DNA of 64,000 bases, taken from contig VZDJ01000223.1 of assembly GCA_008694505.1 (NCBI GenBank), positions 3,065,350 through 3,129,349 of the forward strand. Reading direction: 5' to 3'. The DNA is from Cyanoderma ruficeps (lineage: Eukaryota; Chordata; Aves; Passeriformes; Timaliidae). A program made the translations under genes and the position numbers. The notes under the pieces were generated by a model that was not told where the DNA came from, searched no databases, and was given only the letters and a program-made list of their open reading frames with translations. Shown in pieces: positions 26,391 through 46,630 of the stretch (its first letter is position 1; each line of letters begins with the position of its first letter).

Positions 26391-29300
26391 CACCTTGGAG
26401 AAAACAAGTGTTGACAGGGAAAGACAGAACAAGGGAGATAAAGAGAGATGGATATCAGTCTCTCGTCTTCCTTAGGTAATATCTAATCCTTTCCACTGAA
26501 AGTTTTTTTTTAATGATTTACACTGAAGTTTGCAGAACAAAGATTGTCTTGTTTCTTTCACAGAGTTCTACTGAAATGTGCAAATAGGAGTAAGGGAGAA
26601 AACTGCATATTTTTGGATTTCTATTTGCAGTGGAATTCAGTGAAGGTTTGACATCTGCTCTGCATTGCTGTACTTTTACAGCTGACCACAACTAACGTAA
26701 GAAGGCCAAACCAAAGCAAGGTGTTTATTTTTTTCCAGTGCTAAAAACCAGCTCTTGCCTTCATCTAATTCTTCTAGAAACTAGATCGTGCAGCAAAAGA
26801 AAATTGAATAGGTATTTTTCCTTGGTGCTAATAGTTAACTTCTGGCGCTTTCTCTCATAGGTTTTATCTGTTACAATGATTCTTCCCAAGCCATGAAATT
26901 TAAGGTGAATTTAAGGTCACACTGTATGTAGCAAAGGCCTTGTGAGGAGAGTAGACATGACCACCCAGCAAAGACCACATCCAACCCCTTCGCTGACAAG
27001 AGACATACACAAGGAATTCTTTTAAAGGGTAAAAAGATGCTCAGAATGGTGTAAAGAGGTTTTCCAGCTCAATAATTAACTTTGAATCCTCCTCAGACAA
27101 ACATGTCAGTTCCTCCACTGTATTAACTGCAAAAGGCAGGTGAGGCTGCTGATGTTCTCAGAAGGCATCTCCTGACAGAATGATTAACTACAGCAAAAGG
27201 TCCTTTTTGTTTCACAGTAAGTCTGTACATTGTAAATGAATTGGTGTGAGATGCATGAGAGCTGTTGATAGCTTAAATTAAAATGGCACAGTAAGCCTCT
27301 GTTTTTGCTGGACAACTTCAGCTCAAAAATGCCAGATAAATGTTTTCTGCAGAGGTCATTGACGTGGCATGGTCCAACTATAATTTCATTTACAAGTAAT
27401 TAAAATAAATTAAATTTGATAAGATGACTTCAGCTTGAGTTTGTTTATAGTCCTCTTGCTTGTGACCAACATACTGCTTTTAAGTGTTCCATACCTATAT
27501 ATATTCCTGAAAATATGTTCTGTGGCTATAGTTGGGAAATGAAGGAAATGGACACAGTTGACCATTATTTAATCTGCCTGTTTGCAGGATGAGTAGGTGT
27601 AGTTTGCCCTGCAGGAGATCACTGTACTTTGGAAAAAAAATTATTTTACACTTTACACCCTACTAAAGGTGTTGCTGTACTATATACATATAGTTATGTC
27701 CAAATATTGTAACACCTGCTGACTCTCAGGGCATAACAACCCTTTCTCAAATGCTTTCAATAAGCTGTAAATCTGTCTGAATAAATCATATTATAACATG
27801 TACCCCTTGTACACAAAATGGGAGACTATGAAATCTTTTAACGAAGAAGTGTACACGAGATTCAGAGGATACAAATACTGTTTACATATATTGTTGAAAT
27901 AATTTTATTTAAATAATCCACACTGGGAGAATTCATAATGTTTGAAACAAGAACTAAACAATGGATATTTTTATAAAGCAGCAAGGATAACACCTCTAAA
28001 ACCAGAATTTGTTAATGCTGAAAGGACTTTTTTGTTGAAAAACCATGATCTGCATTTACAGACATTTTGCAGGTCTCTGCTTGTTTGTATTCGTGACAAT
28101 ACAGCTGTTCCTCCACAGCTCATGCAGGCAGTGCTCCCCACAGATCCAACTTGGCTTTTGTTTAAAACACAGAGTGGGAGTGATTCCATCAGCCTCAGCA
28201 GAGATAATCTTGGTTGAAATGAAGAACAAAGGAAAGAAAAACCTGTCGGGACTTTAGGTACTGGCCATGCACGTACAGTTCAAAGCTGGCAGAAATCTTA
28301 ATGGTCACCCCTGTGTCCAAGGAAAACCCTGTTTCTTATGGCTCTTGTAGTTTATGTGATGTTCAACTTTCAAATTTACACAACCCAGCTTCACATCACT
28401 CATAGCATTTTACAGCAGCAACAACTCAATTTTCAACAGGATCCAGCAAAAATGTCTTTCCATCTATTTCCCCAAAGAATAATCACTTTCCTCACACATC
28501 AAGAGTTTCACTATACTTTGCCTCTTCTAGAAGAGTTCAGTACCACACTAACCTATCACATTTGGTTTACATTTTCAGATAAAGGTATCTCCAAAGCACA
28601 AACCCATGTAATCCTTCCTGTGAAAAATTGTGGAATTCTGACTGCAATGATCTCCAAGCCTCAGAATTTTTAGCATCTCCACTCCTTTCAATTGCTTGGT
28701 GTTCTTTTCACTTGCTAAGGAATGTGTTTTTCTAACTGATGATATTTCAAACCCACAATGCAGTCTATTATAATATTCTCTCATGTGATGTAACAAGCTA
28801 TTTGTAAGAATGAAGTAACACATGAAAATGCAAGGGGAAAAATAACCAAGCAGCAGGCTCATTTATTAATTGCAGCTGGAATGAAGACTGGTAACATATC
28901 CTATGGAATTACTGGAACAGATTTTACTTGGTTTATATACTGATGCAAAGAAATTACTTTTTCTAATTTATAACGTCTCAGCGTTAACAAATGGATTGAA
29001 TTTGGCAAAAGTGCCACAAATGAGGTAAAGAATGACTTCTCATTGGCAATCATATTGGTTTTGTCAACCAACAGTTCCATCCTGACCTTATTTGCAAAGC
29101 TCTTACAGCAGATGTTATTATTTTGCTTAGCAGTTAACACAGCACTTCCTTTCTCAAATTATTTTAAAGCTGATCAGGCAGCTTGTGACTATGCACACGT
29201 AACAGACCTAAACAGCTGTCAAAAATTCAATTTACTGAGAAAGGCTCAGCCTTGAATAAGAACTGTAGTGTGATGCCACTGCACCTCAGCAAGAACTCTT

Positions 29301-31201
29301 AGAACAACCCATCTTTCCTGGTGCTTATGGACGAGGAACAAATATCCAGCTCCCGTATCCTGGCTCAAAATACACCGCAACAGTTCAGTCTGTAGCAAAC
29401 AGCATTTCTCAGAAGATGTTTTCTTTTCGAGAAAGCATTTGGCCTCCAAGCAGACAGGTAGATAAACAAACCTGCTATAAATATTTGGGTATCTTATCTA
29501 ATCAGGGCATCAAGGAAAGAACGCCTCAGGAACAGGATCTGCAGTAGCTAATGAAGGAATTTCCTATCCACAACAGTGCCAGAAACTCTTTAAACCTGGA
29601 GACAGTGCTGCTGTTACACTGACATCCATCAGTTTTTCACTGTTCTCTAGAGATAAATTTAGGTTGTAACAGTCAGCCAGAGCAGCACGAACTCCTACAC
29701 TGCTGCACGCACAGGTATTTACATGCAAGGTCACGACTTCCAGTTACTTGCCTGGACATTACACAACATTTTACTGCACATTTTTTCACATTACACACAA
29801 AATCTAACTACAGAAGATTGAATACAGGTGCTTGGCTGACAGACCCAACACTTCATCTTCCTGCCTGTGCCAGATTATTTTCACAGGAATGATATGGAAA
29901 CCACTCTGGTGTTGGTGACAACACCACAAATTCAGGGCGTAGTTCTTTCTCATTCATGTTGTGAGACTTCTATGGATGGATAACTGGCAAGGCAGTGCTA
30001 AAAAAAGAAAGCTGCTCAAGGAAATACTTTGGATGTATGTATAAAGTGCACAGGCTGAAAGGCAGAACATCCAAACAAGAGAAAAAACACAGTTTATTAA
30101 GTCTACATAAGAAAAACAGCACAAAAAGGGAATCCATGCTGTTGCATAAGAAAGAACTGCATTTTCCCCACAGCTGTGGAGACAGGACCTCAAAAATTCT
30201 CGGGTGCTTAAGTGGCGGTGGTGCCCATGCAGGTCAGGTACCTGAGTGCACATCAGAGCCCAACACCCCGACCCTGCAGGAAACTGCAGCTCCTGTGGAA
30301 ACTGCCTTTCCCTCAAAGCCACTCAGCTTCAGAGAGACTTTGCACGCTGCAGAAGGCAGTTTGGGCCTCTCAGAACCAAAATGCTCTTGGCTTTTGAAGG
30401 ATGATTGCCCCACGATGTTCTCCTGAGGACTGCACAATGCAGCACCTTGTTCTACACAAATGGCAAAGAATATCACTGTGTTGGTAGTTATTGTGCAACT
30501 GAGGGTAAAAATAAGATAACACCACCTTTCTAGGACTGTAAGAAATGTCACAAAGATGAACCACGATGAGAAATATAGTGTGGGACCTCTTTAGTATGCA
30601 AATGCTGTAAGAAAAATAAGGCATTTGCTAATTTCAAAATTTTATCCGGGTTCATTTTATAATTAATAATTAAATTGATGCTAAACATCAGGCATGTTCT
30701 AGGTTCCTCATTCAGGCATCTAAGCTACAGTGCTTGGATTAAATAATGGGTGATTCAACGTACGAGAAACGACAAAATCGAGTATCTTTACTAATTCTGT
30801 TAACATTCTAGAGAACAAATGATATCCAGCATTGCTTTCTGCCTCACCATGAATCAACCATTCCTGTTTTGGAAGATTTTTGAATTTTCTGCATCTGGAA
30901 ATCTTGTTTAACAATAATGTTTCAAAATAAATTAGATCTGCTCCCTTCTGATGATGTAATGAACTGTTATTAACTAAGTGTGGTAGTCTAAGGACATCAG
31001 GAACTGGCTTGGATAAAATGTTGTCTACATTAGGGTAATGCAATAAACAAAGAAAATTGTGTATTAAAAGAATAATGCCATCCAATATCACAGCATATGA
31101 TATAACTTGGATGGAAACATGCTAGAATTAAACTTCGTGTATGTGGTGGTTTTAGCTCCTGCCTCCAGCAGAAGGAATTTCCTGAGCAGCCTGAAGTAAA
31201 T

Positions 31202-31249
31202 ATTTGGCAGTTGCAGTTCTGAGTTTTAGAGAACTGTAATTTGCCAAAT
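31202..31249. other. Near-perfect 48-nt inverted repeat (hairpin)
   Basis: ATTTGGCA at the left pairs with TGCCAAAT at the right. Inside them CAGTTCT pairs with AGAACTG, and the connecting bases pair with two G-U wobbles and one single-base bulge. This gives about 19 pairs around a loop of about 8 nt. It is shorter than a typical pre-miRNA (about 60-80 nt), and no extended lower stem is obvious. It could be a small folded transcript element, a relic of an inverted-repeat transposon, or chance. Confidence 0.6.
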
Positions 31250-31455
31250 CTGAAGATACAGACAAAACGACCTTTGAGATTACTACTCTGTCACACCCGC
31301 GAGGACTTCTACACACATATTGCAAAAACTAAAACTGTGCGGCAAAACACTCGCCTGGATGGAGCCAAAGAACAAATGTGTACATTAATTAGCGGATTAA
31401 TGAGCGAATTGGGGCGCTCCACCCGGGACCCTCGGCCGGGACCCTCCGGCGGAGC

Positions 31456-31680
31456 GGTGGCGTGGCCGGAGCGGGGCCGGATGGGGCCATGGCATGGCCG
31501 GAGCGGGGCCGTGGCGGAGCCGTGACATGAGCGGAGCGGGGCCGTGACATGAGCGGAGCAGGGCCGTGACATGACCGCAGCGGGGCCGTGACATGACCAG
31601 AGCGGGACCGTGACACGACCGGACCGGGGCCGTGACATGAGCGGAGCGGGGCCGTGACACGACCGGAGCGGGGCCGTGTG
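31456..31680. repeat. 22-bp GC-rich minisatellite in PITPNC1 intron 1
   Basis: Seven consecutive units of exactly 22 bp lie at 31523-31676. Each is TGACATGA (or TGACACGA) followed by a 14-bp block close to GCGGAGCGGGGCCG. Degenerate copies extend left to about 31456. The array begins about 0.9 kb inside the intron from the PITPNC1 first coding exon. Because 22 is not a multiple of three and the minus strand lacks stops in the unit, all three minus frames stay open. That produces overlapping spurious frames of up to 238 codons rich in Arg, Pro, His and Ser. Confidence 0.9.
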
Positions 31681-32546
31681 GGGGCCGGAGCGAGGCGCCC
31701 CCTGGCGGTCCCGCCGCCGCCCGCGGGACCAGCGGAACTTTGCGCGCAGCTCGGCGCAAAATGCGCGCCCAGAGAGGGCTGGCTCCCCTCCGCGATGCCA
31801 AACCCGCAGCAGAAATGGCCAAATAAGACAACACCGAGGGTTTTTTTCGTACCTGCAGGACACTAAACCATAAAGCACCATCTCCTTTCCAAACGCCATC
31901 AGGCCTTTGGGCACCTAATTGCGCCCACAAACACTTCATGAGCAGCAGTAACTCCAGAGCACGTGTACTCCGTGTAGGTATTACTGTCTTAATTAAAACA
32001 GTGAGCAGGTGGAATGTCTGCAGATAAATCAAAAGCATAATGTTCCTAACACAGAGCTCAGAACACCGACAAAGAGCTGTTTGACTTTCAATCACTTCTT
32101 TAAATGACAACAAAGTTTTACTAATAAATGATCACCTCTCTTGCCTACCAGTGCTGGAGTTTCAGGCCATGTTCAGCTGCAGGGATATTTTAAGCAAAGG
32201 TGAAATATGTTTAGAATCGGGGTTTTGGACAAACGCTTTATCAGATAGAAATTTCAGCACAAAGCGTTCCCTTGCAAATATGCATTAAATTCCTCTGAAA
32301 AGTCTGGTCGGAAAATCTTTATAATCAGTATTTTGACGACACAATGCTTTTGATACACTTAAGTTACCTTCGTTCCTGCAGGATTCCTATATTTTCCAAT
32401 AAAAACATTCCTCTCTAACCAGTCATCTCCGACTAAGTTCATTACACGAAGAAAAAATATTCAGCAAACAAATATAACCTCAATTCGCCTTGCAAGAGAA
32501 AAGGCTCGGTAAGGAACAGCTTCTCCGGTACGAGCGCGGATCTTAC

Positions 32547-32594
32547 CTCTTCAACTGTCAGAGGCATACAGATCCGGTACTCCTTCATGAGCAT
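32547..32594 (-). CDS. PITPNC1: PITPNC1 first coding exon (residues 1-16)
   Basis: Read leftward, an ATG at 32594 opens MLMKEYRICMPLTVEE and is followed by a consensus donor GTAAGA at 32546-32541. This matches the N terminus of PITPNC1 (RdgB-beta), a class II phosphatidylinositol transfer protein that moves PI and phosphatidic acid between membranes in the cytosol. In mammals the start reads MLLKEYRICMPLTVDE as I recall it, so the differences are conservative. The ATG is the first in its frame: the frame upstream has an in-frame stop at 32690-32688 and no other ATG. The context is adequate, with A at -3. The exon ends in phase 0. The rest of the domain must lie beyond the left edge. The 5' untranslated region should run back toward the CpG island at about 33 kb; its exact start is not visible. 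Confidence 0.87.
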
Positions 32595-32989
32595 ATTCCT
32601 GCTGCTCAGTGCGGACCGGCGAACTGGGAGAAAAGTGGTGATTTCTGCACAGAGATCACGACGGAAACCAAACACGGGGGGAAATAATCAAGCCTCTTTC
32701 TCTGTGCGCGCTTGACAATGTGTCCACAAGCCAGTAATGCAACCATCCAGGAAGGCTGACCCAGCAAGAAGAGAAGCCACCCCAACCGCCTCTTTCTCCC
32801 AGTTCTTCCTCCTTCACACTGCGATCATGGGAACCTCACCGACGCTCGCACCGATACGCTACAAAGTCTCAAACCCCCACCGCTCTCGCCCCAGCCGAAG
32901 ACATCCGTCGGAAGTGCATGGAAACGCCAGGCTCTCTCGCGGCTGTGTCAAGACATGCCTGGGGCGGCGAAAAGAACAAACGAGCCGAA

Positions 32990-33445
32990 AATGTGGCTTT
33001 CGCCCCCGCCGGCAGCACGTCGGGCGGCAGGAGAGATGCGATGCTGATTCCCAAGACAAAGGCTTTTTATAACGCTGCCTTCCCCGGCCGCCAAACGCGG
33101 TTCCCACCTCCCCGCCGCAACGCGGCTGCGGCCGCCGCGGCTCCCGCTGGGCTCGGGGGGGGATACGGGGGGGGCAGCTCGGGCGGGCGGCCGCGGGTTC
33201 CCCGGCGCAGCCGCGGCCGGGGCTGCTCACGGGCGGGCGGGCGGGCGGGAGGACTCCGCGGGCGCGGAGCGGCGGCAGCCCCGGCGGGGCTCGGCTGACA
33301 TCAGCGGGGCGGCAGGAAGGAGGGAGGGGGCCGGCGGGGGGGCAGCGGCCGCCGCCGCTCGGGCGGGTTCACAACGGGGCCGGGCCGCGGGGCTCCGGGC
33401 AGCGCCCGCCGCCGCCGCCTCCCGGAAAGGGGACACCGGCACCGC
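32990..33445. promoter_or_regulatory. CpG island, probable PITPNC1 promoter
   Basis: Base composition switches abruptly from AT-rich to extreme G+C with dense CpG, GGGCGGG boxes and no TATA box. It lies 0.4-0.85 kb upstream of the PITPNC1 first coding exon, read on the minus strand, so it is the natural promoter for that gene. Notable content is a near-palindrome GCTGACATCAGC at 33294-33305 and two runs of eight G at 33155-33162 and 33167-33174. Open frames through this island on both strands are composition artefacts. The exact transcription start cannot be set from sequence. Confidence 0.75.
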
Positions 33446-34635
33446 TGAGCCCCAAGAATTGGCGATTTTAGTTAATTGTGCCGTGAAGACTTCTCGGGTT
33501 TTGCAAGTTTATTGCCCTACGTGTGACAAGGCACCTTGCAAAGCATTTCCACCCCGGTGCGGGAGCAGGGAGCCCGTGAGCCTCGGGCTCGCACCCGCCT
33601 CCTTGGTACAAAAGGAAAGGAAAGGACAGCGTGCGCTCGGTGCGGACATACACAGGATGTGGAGGCCTCACCCATTTCCCTTCTGGTCAGCCCTCTGTTA
33701 TCAGCCAGCACATTTTGCAGCACAAATAAACCCCTTTTTTCATATCGTTTTTTTACTTTCAAATGACATGCAGAAAGTTCAGTGAAAAAGCGCCTCCTTC
33801 CTAGCTGAACTATAAAGCCAGCACCTTTTTAGGAGGTCTCCCTCACCCCTTTAGTGAGGAATTTGCTAGTGAAATCGTTTTTTAATATGCTTGGGGGGTG
33901 TGTTTTTCAGAGAAATTTACCCATCATTAAGTTACAACTTGAAACACACAGAAGCCCAATCCTGAAACTACCTGGGAACCCTGAACTGTTACACAGCCTC
34001 GGTATTTCATGTTTAAAATGCTCATTGTGCTGTTTCTCCTGTGCTCCCAGTGGCTAAAAAGCCACTCACTGGCTTGCAGAGAAGCACTGTAAGGAGCAAA
34101 ACACAAGGCACTGCACAGATAATGGTAAAATATACATCTGCACTTACATACTAGCTATTTGCAAAAAAATAAAAGCAATAAAATACCGTATTTGGGACAG
34201 TTAAAGAGGAATTTAGGTCTACAGTGAAATGTGTGTTTCATAACAAGAAAGAGCAAAAGCCCCTCAGAATTTCATTGGTTCTGGATGTACATTTCAGAGC
34301 TGTGGGTATAATTCTCAGCCCAGAGGACACAGTGCCATCTCCTGGAGCCAACAACGTCTGTTTGCCAGCCCCTTGCAATAATGGCACAATATTTCACATC
34401 GCTGCCTTCCCAGGGAAGTGCCAACACCTACACAAAGAAATAAAATATCGGAGAGCTCTATTAACAGTCTGGATTTTCAACTGAGGTATGAACAATGTGT
34501 TTAATGAGACTTCTGTCTCAAATCTGACACAGCCATTTATAAATATGGAAACTGTGACTGTAATTCATAATGTTGGTACTGTGTGTTCCTGGAATTCCAA
34601 CCAAAACAACAAAACTAAGGGAGTACCTTGTGATA

Positions 34636-35100
34636 TCTCGCTGCAGGAAGGACATTGAGATGCTGGAGTGTGTCCAGAGCAGGAAATGGAGCTGGGGAAG
34701 TCTGGAGCACCAGGGGTGGCTGAGGGAGCTGGAGCCTGGAGAAAAGGAGGCTCAGGGAGAACCTTTTGGCTCTCCACAACTCCCTGACAGGAGGGGGCAG
34801 CCGGGGGAGGGGGCAGGCTCTGCTCCCAGTGAGCAAGTGATGAGAGGAAATGGCCTCAAGCAGTGCCAGGGGAGGTTTAGATTGGATATTGAAAAAATTT
34901 CTTCACAGGGTTGTGAAGCATTGGAACAGGCTGTCTAGGGAGCTGGTGGAGTCGCCACCCCCAGAAGTGTCCAAAAAATGTTGTTTGGATGTGACACCTG
35001 GGGACATGGTTTAGTGGCGAACATAGTGGTGGTGCTGGGCTGACAGTTGCGCTTGATGATCTTAAAAGTCTTTTTAACCATAACAGTTCTGTGATTCTGT
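34636..35100 (+). mobile_element. CR1 LINE 3' fragment, about 465 bp, plus orientation
   Basis: The segment runs through recognisable CR1 landmarks in order: 'gacattgagatgctggagtg', a G-rich 'ctggagcctggagaaaagg' part, 'ttcttcacagggttgtgaag', 'ctggtggagtcgcc', 'gtttggatgtg' and finally 'aacagttctgtgattctgt'. It is the best-preserved CR1 copy in the window, 5'-truncated and without reverse transcriptase coding sequence. It ends about 2.7 kb upstream of PSMD12. Confidence 0.93.
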
Positions 35101-36696
35101 GGTATTACCCAGATAAGAGACAATTCAAATTCAGATCTAAAATATTTTTCAGTTTTAAGTGATTTTCTAGTGGTTTCTTCCACTGGGAACATTATTTCTG
35201 TTTTCTGCTGAAATGCATTGTAAAATAACCTGAACTTCTAGGCATAGGGCCTTGATGCTACTCAACTGTAGGCAAAGATTCTGACTTCAACAAAACCAGG
35301 AGAAAGACTTAAACTAGTTTATCACCTATCACATGATTTCAACATAAAGAAAACCTTACAGCTCTGTGTACATTAACAAAGCAGATCTGCAGAAAGCAGT
35401 GAGTGTGTCAAGTAGGGAACCTGCTTAAAATGGAAACCAAGACTAATTCTCGTACCTGCAGCAAAATGTTCTCCAGTCACCCCAAACCACAGCTCTGTCT
35501 TGTGCTGATTGCACATGGGGAAAACAGTGGCCCCAAGGATATCCCTTACAATTCCCCACTGGGAGTGCCCAGACTCTTTCCTAAGCACACTCCCCAAATG
35601 CTTCCCAGGGGACATGCTGAGACAGAAAACTTCCAGCTCCCAAGCCAGGCAGTGCCTGCCAAGCATGCCTGCCTGAGTTTTGGGTTTTGATTTCAATGAA
35701 TTGGCAGAAGTTTTTACTCTTACCTCTGCAACACGCTCTCAATGCTCTGTTGAGAAAATGAGACATTTCTCACTCATTTTTCATTTCTGACCTGGGGGGA
35801 AAAAGCCCATATGTTAAATTATGCTGAGTATGAACTCCAGATGGACTTGTGTCAGCAAAGTGTCGCTTCAGAGTAAGAGACAGTAAGAGCCAAGCTGTTT
35901 CTTTGGTGTTTCACTAAGGACTTTTGAATAAGAATTTAGTTTATTTTTCAGCCACTCAGGGATTCTATACTGGAGGCAACAGCTGCCTTCTCATCTCCCA
36001 GCATTCCCATGCAGGTAAAGGAAAACAACAATTACAGAAGGCATTTATTTTCTTCCTCTTTCACTCCCTTGTCTGAACCAAATTACTGTGTATGGGACTA
36101 CATTCAATTACATTAGCGTGTAACTTTTAACCTCCTTGGAAGCCATCACTCCCAATTCATCACCTGTAAAAATATACTAATATTACCATGAGCTAAAGGA
36201 ATGAGATTGTAAAAATAAAAGCTCTGTAAAAATTTGTAAATGGCCAGAGTTAGGGAAGAACAACTGAAACAATCTGTGTGATACCTGCATGTATTTTCAG
36301 TACTTAAGTCAACTGAAATTAAGTAAAAAATGATAAAGGAAAATGGATAAATTCTGTTGGCAGACTTTTCAAATCAAGTTTGTGTGCAAGCAGAAAGTGA
36401 TTCAAAGCCCATGGTCTGTGCTGTGCTAATTGGAAGGCATGTATCAGACACAGTTGCAAAATACAATATTGGAGCTCTGAATCCACTTAATTGAATTGCT
36501 CCGAATTTACACCAGTGCAGCAGATGTAGGAACTCAGTCTTAATTCTGTCAACAAAAGATTTAAACCAGTTATCTCAAAAACCCATTTGCCACGTTAACA
36601 TGTTGGTCTGTATAGAATATGATCTGAAAGTATCACAACACAAAATGTAACTTCATGGCAACTTCTTTCTGGAAATCCTAAATAACATCCAAAGAT

Positions 36697-36764
36697 TCCC
36701 ATGGCAGGTGGCTGGAACTAGGTGATCCTAAAGTACCTCCCAACCTAAACCATTCTGTGATTCT
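36697..36764 (+). mobile_element. CR1 LINE 3' end, short fragment
   Basis: About 70 bp carry the CR1 terminus: 'aggtgatcctaaagtacctc', then 'ccaacctaaaccattctgtg' and 'attctg'. It is a truncated copy about 1.1 kb upstream of the PSMD12 start codon. Confidence 0.85.
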
Positions 36765-37359
36765 GATTCAGGGTGTTCCCTGAGTATTTGAGGTGTTTGC
36801 TTGCACACACATGAGGGAGTTTGTCCGAATTTCCCCAGTGAATGAAACTTCTGTAGTGTATGAAATTGTGTTGGGAGACGATGGCAACCTGCACGCAAGG
36901 TGTTGCACCAACATCCCACAACTTATCAAACACACTGATGGTGCAACACTGTCTAGATCAGGATTCTTGTGCTCTTAAAAACCATGTGGTGTCGTACCTT
37001 TCCCCCACCTCTCCAGCAACGCCAGGTGATCAAAAGACTCAAGGCTGGAATGAGATGTAGTGAAATCCCTAAGGTGAAATCAGCAGCTACACAACCCAGA
37101 GTGCTCCACTGCGGCCACACCTGACGTGTCCACACGGCCTGGCTGTCCCCAAATGCGGGAGAAGAGCACAAACCCACCATCCTCATGTGACAACTGTGCC
37201 GGCCCCGTGGCCCTGCTGAGGGGCACACTGGAGGCCGTGACTGCACTCCGGGACCTGTCACTGCGGGATGTCACTGGGAGATGCCACTGCCACATCTGGC
37301 ACCAACTCAACAGCTGCCCTTCCTGAGTGCCGAGGGGTCCCCCCGGCCACACTGGGCCT

Positions 37360-37665
37360 AAGAGGTGCGGATTGAGGGGCAGATCCATTCAGAGGGGCCG
37401 ATCGCGGTCTGGGTCCCTTGAGAGGTGCGGATTGAGGGGGGAACCCCTCAGAGGAGCAGGTTGAGGGGCAGATGCCCTCAGACGGGCGGATTGACGGGGG
37501 AACCCCTCAGAGGAGCGGGGTGAGGGGCAGAGGCCCTCAGACGGGCGGATTGACGGGGGAATCCCCTCAGAGAAGCGGGCTGAGGCACAGCTCCCCTCAA
37601 AAGGGCAGATCGCAGCCCCCGCTCCCTCAGAGGGGCCGTGGACGGGGCGGGTCCCCTCAGAGGTG
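37360..37665. repeat. 30-bp GC-rich minisatellite abutting the PSMD12 promoter
   Basis: A CCCTCAGA-type motif recurs with very regular spacing. It ends at 37450, 37480, 37509, 37539, 37569, 37599, 37629 and 37659, with weaker copies ending near 37391 and 37420: about ten units of 29-30 bp. Odd and even units differ, giving a 59-bp higher-order repeat most clearly at 37442-37500 and 37501-37559. Units also carry TTGAGGGG, so CCCCTCA and TGAGGGG arms can pair within and between units. Because 30 is a multiple of three, long Pro/Arg/Ser-rich frames are open on both strands and should be ignored as genes. Confidence 0.9.
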
Positions 37666-37689
37666 GCACCTCCCCGCAGCGGGTCCTGA

Positions 37690-46248
<8,559 letters not shown>

Positions 46249-46630
46249 GGTGCCTCAATAATCTCAGTGCTTTTAAAGAAGGCATTAAATCTTCATAATA
46301 GAGACTATTATTACAAGTGTGTATATGGTTTGTTTTCTCCCTGTCAAGCCTTCCTGGTTTAAAATTTAGAACATAATTCTGAAATTCCTGTTGACAATTA
46401 AGTTCCCTTGATTATTCATTCAGTTGTTAAATGTTTTTGCTACACTTGGTGAAAGAACAGAATAAAACTGTATTGCCTGTATAATAATAGTCTCATGATT
46501 TCTTTTCTTCAATCGTACCCTTACCTGTCTAACATATAATTCTGTGGTTATTTCCTTACAGGACTATTTTTGAGGTTGTGATTGAGAGGATATACTATAA
46601 ATAATAAAATCCTAGGGTTTTACAAAGAGG
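46249..46630 (+). other. PSMD12: PSMD12 3' untranslated region with poly(A) signals
   Basis: Two canonical AATAAA hexamers follow the stop, at 46461-46466 and 46603-46608. Either could end the transcript, giving a 3' UTR of roughly 235 or 380 bases. The first is followed by ttgcctgtataataatag, and the region beyond turns T-rich. The actual cleavage site cannot be fixed here. Confidence 0.65.

Larger units (their letters stand above)
33..32546 (-). other. PITPNC1: PITPNC1 intron 1, 5' part (transcribed leftward)
   Basis: This 32.5-kb AT-rich stretch lies downstream of the PITPNC1 first coding exon donor at 32546 and runs off the left edge. I recognise no second PITPNC1 exon, which would continue the N-terminal lipid-transfer domain, on the minus strand. 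A very long first intron is known for this gene in vertebrates, so this fits. No other gene is convincing: the open frames are short, unrelated to known families, and several begin at GTG rather than ATG. Recognisable content is a probable LTR (2090-2534), CR1 fragments (13216-13292 and 17952-18072), small A/T-rich simple repeats, a hairpin (31202-31249) and a 22-bp minisatellite (31456-31680). I see nothing specific in the remainder. Confidence 0.75.
33446..37355. other. Interval between the PITPNC1 and PSMD12 promoters
   Basis: These 3.9 kb lie between two divergent CpG-island promoters. They contain a long CR1 3' fragment (34636-35100) and a short one (36697-36764). From about 37080 the composition climbs toward the PSMD12 island. 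The frames of about 60-120 codons here are not supported: several overlap CR1 sequence and none resembles a known protein. Confidence 0.7.

Noticed and set aside
29995..30426. Plus-strand frame of 143 codons in PITPNC1 intron 1
   Set aside because: It begins at GTG, is overlapped by equally long minus-strand frames, has no homopolymer or CpG explanation but also no resemblance to any protein I know.
31309..32113. Overlapping minus-strand open frames of 201 and 238 codons, rich in Arg/Pro/His/Ser
   Set aside because: They read through the 22-bp minisatellite, which is stop-free in all three minus frames; composition and nesting show they are repeat artefacts.
32595..32675. N-terminal extension of PITPNC1 by 27 residues in the same frame
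   Set aside because: The apparent start at 32675 is a GTG, and there is no in-frame ATG between the upstream stop at 32690 and the ATG at 32594.
34570..34938. Frame of 122 codons upstream of PSMD12
   Set aside because: Most of it lies in the CR1 3' untranslated region, so it is not a host gene or a CR1 protein.
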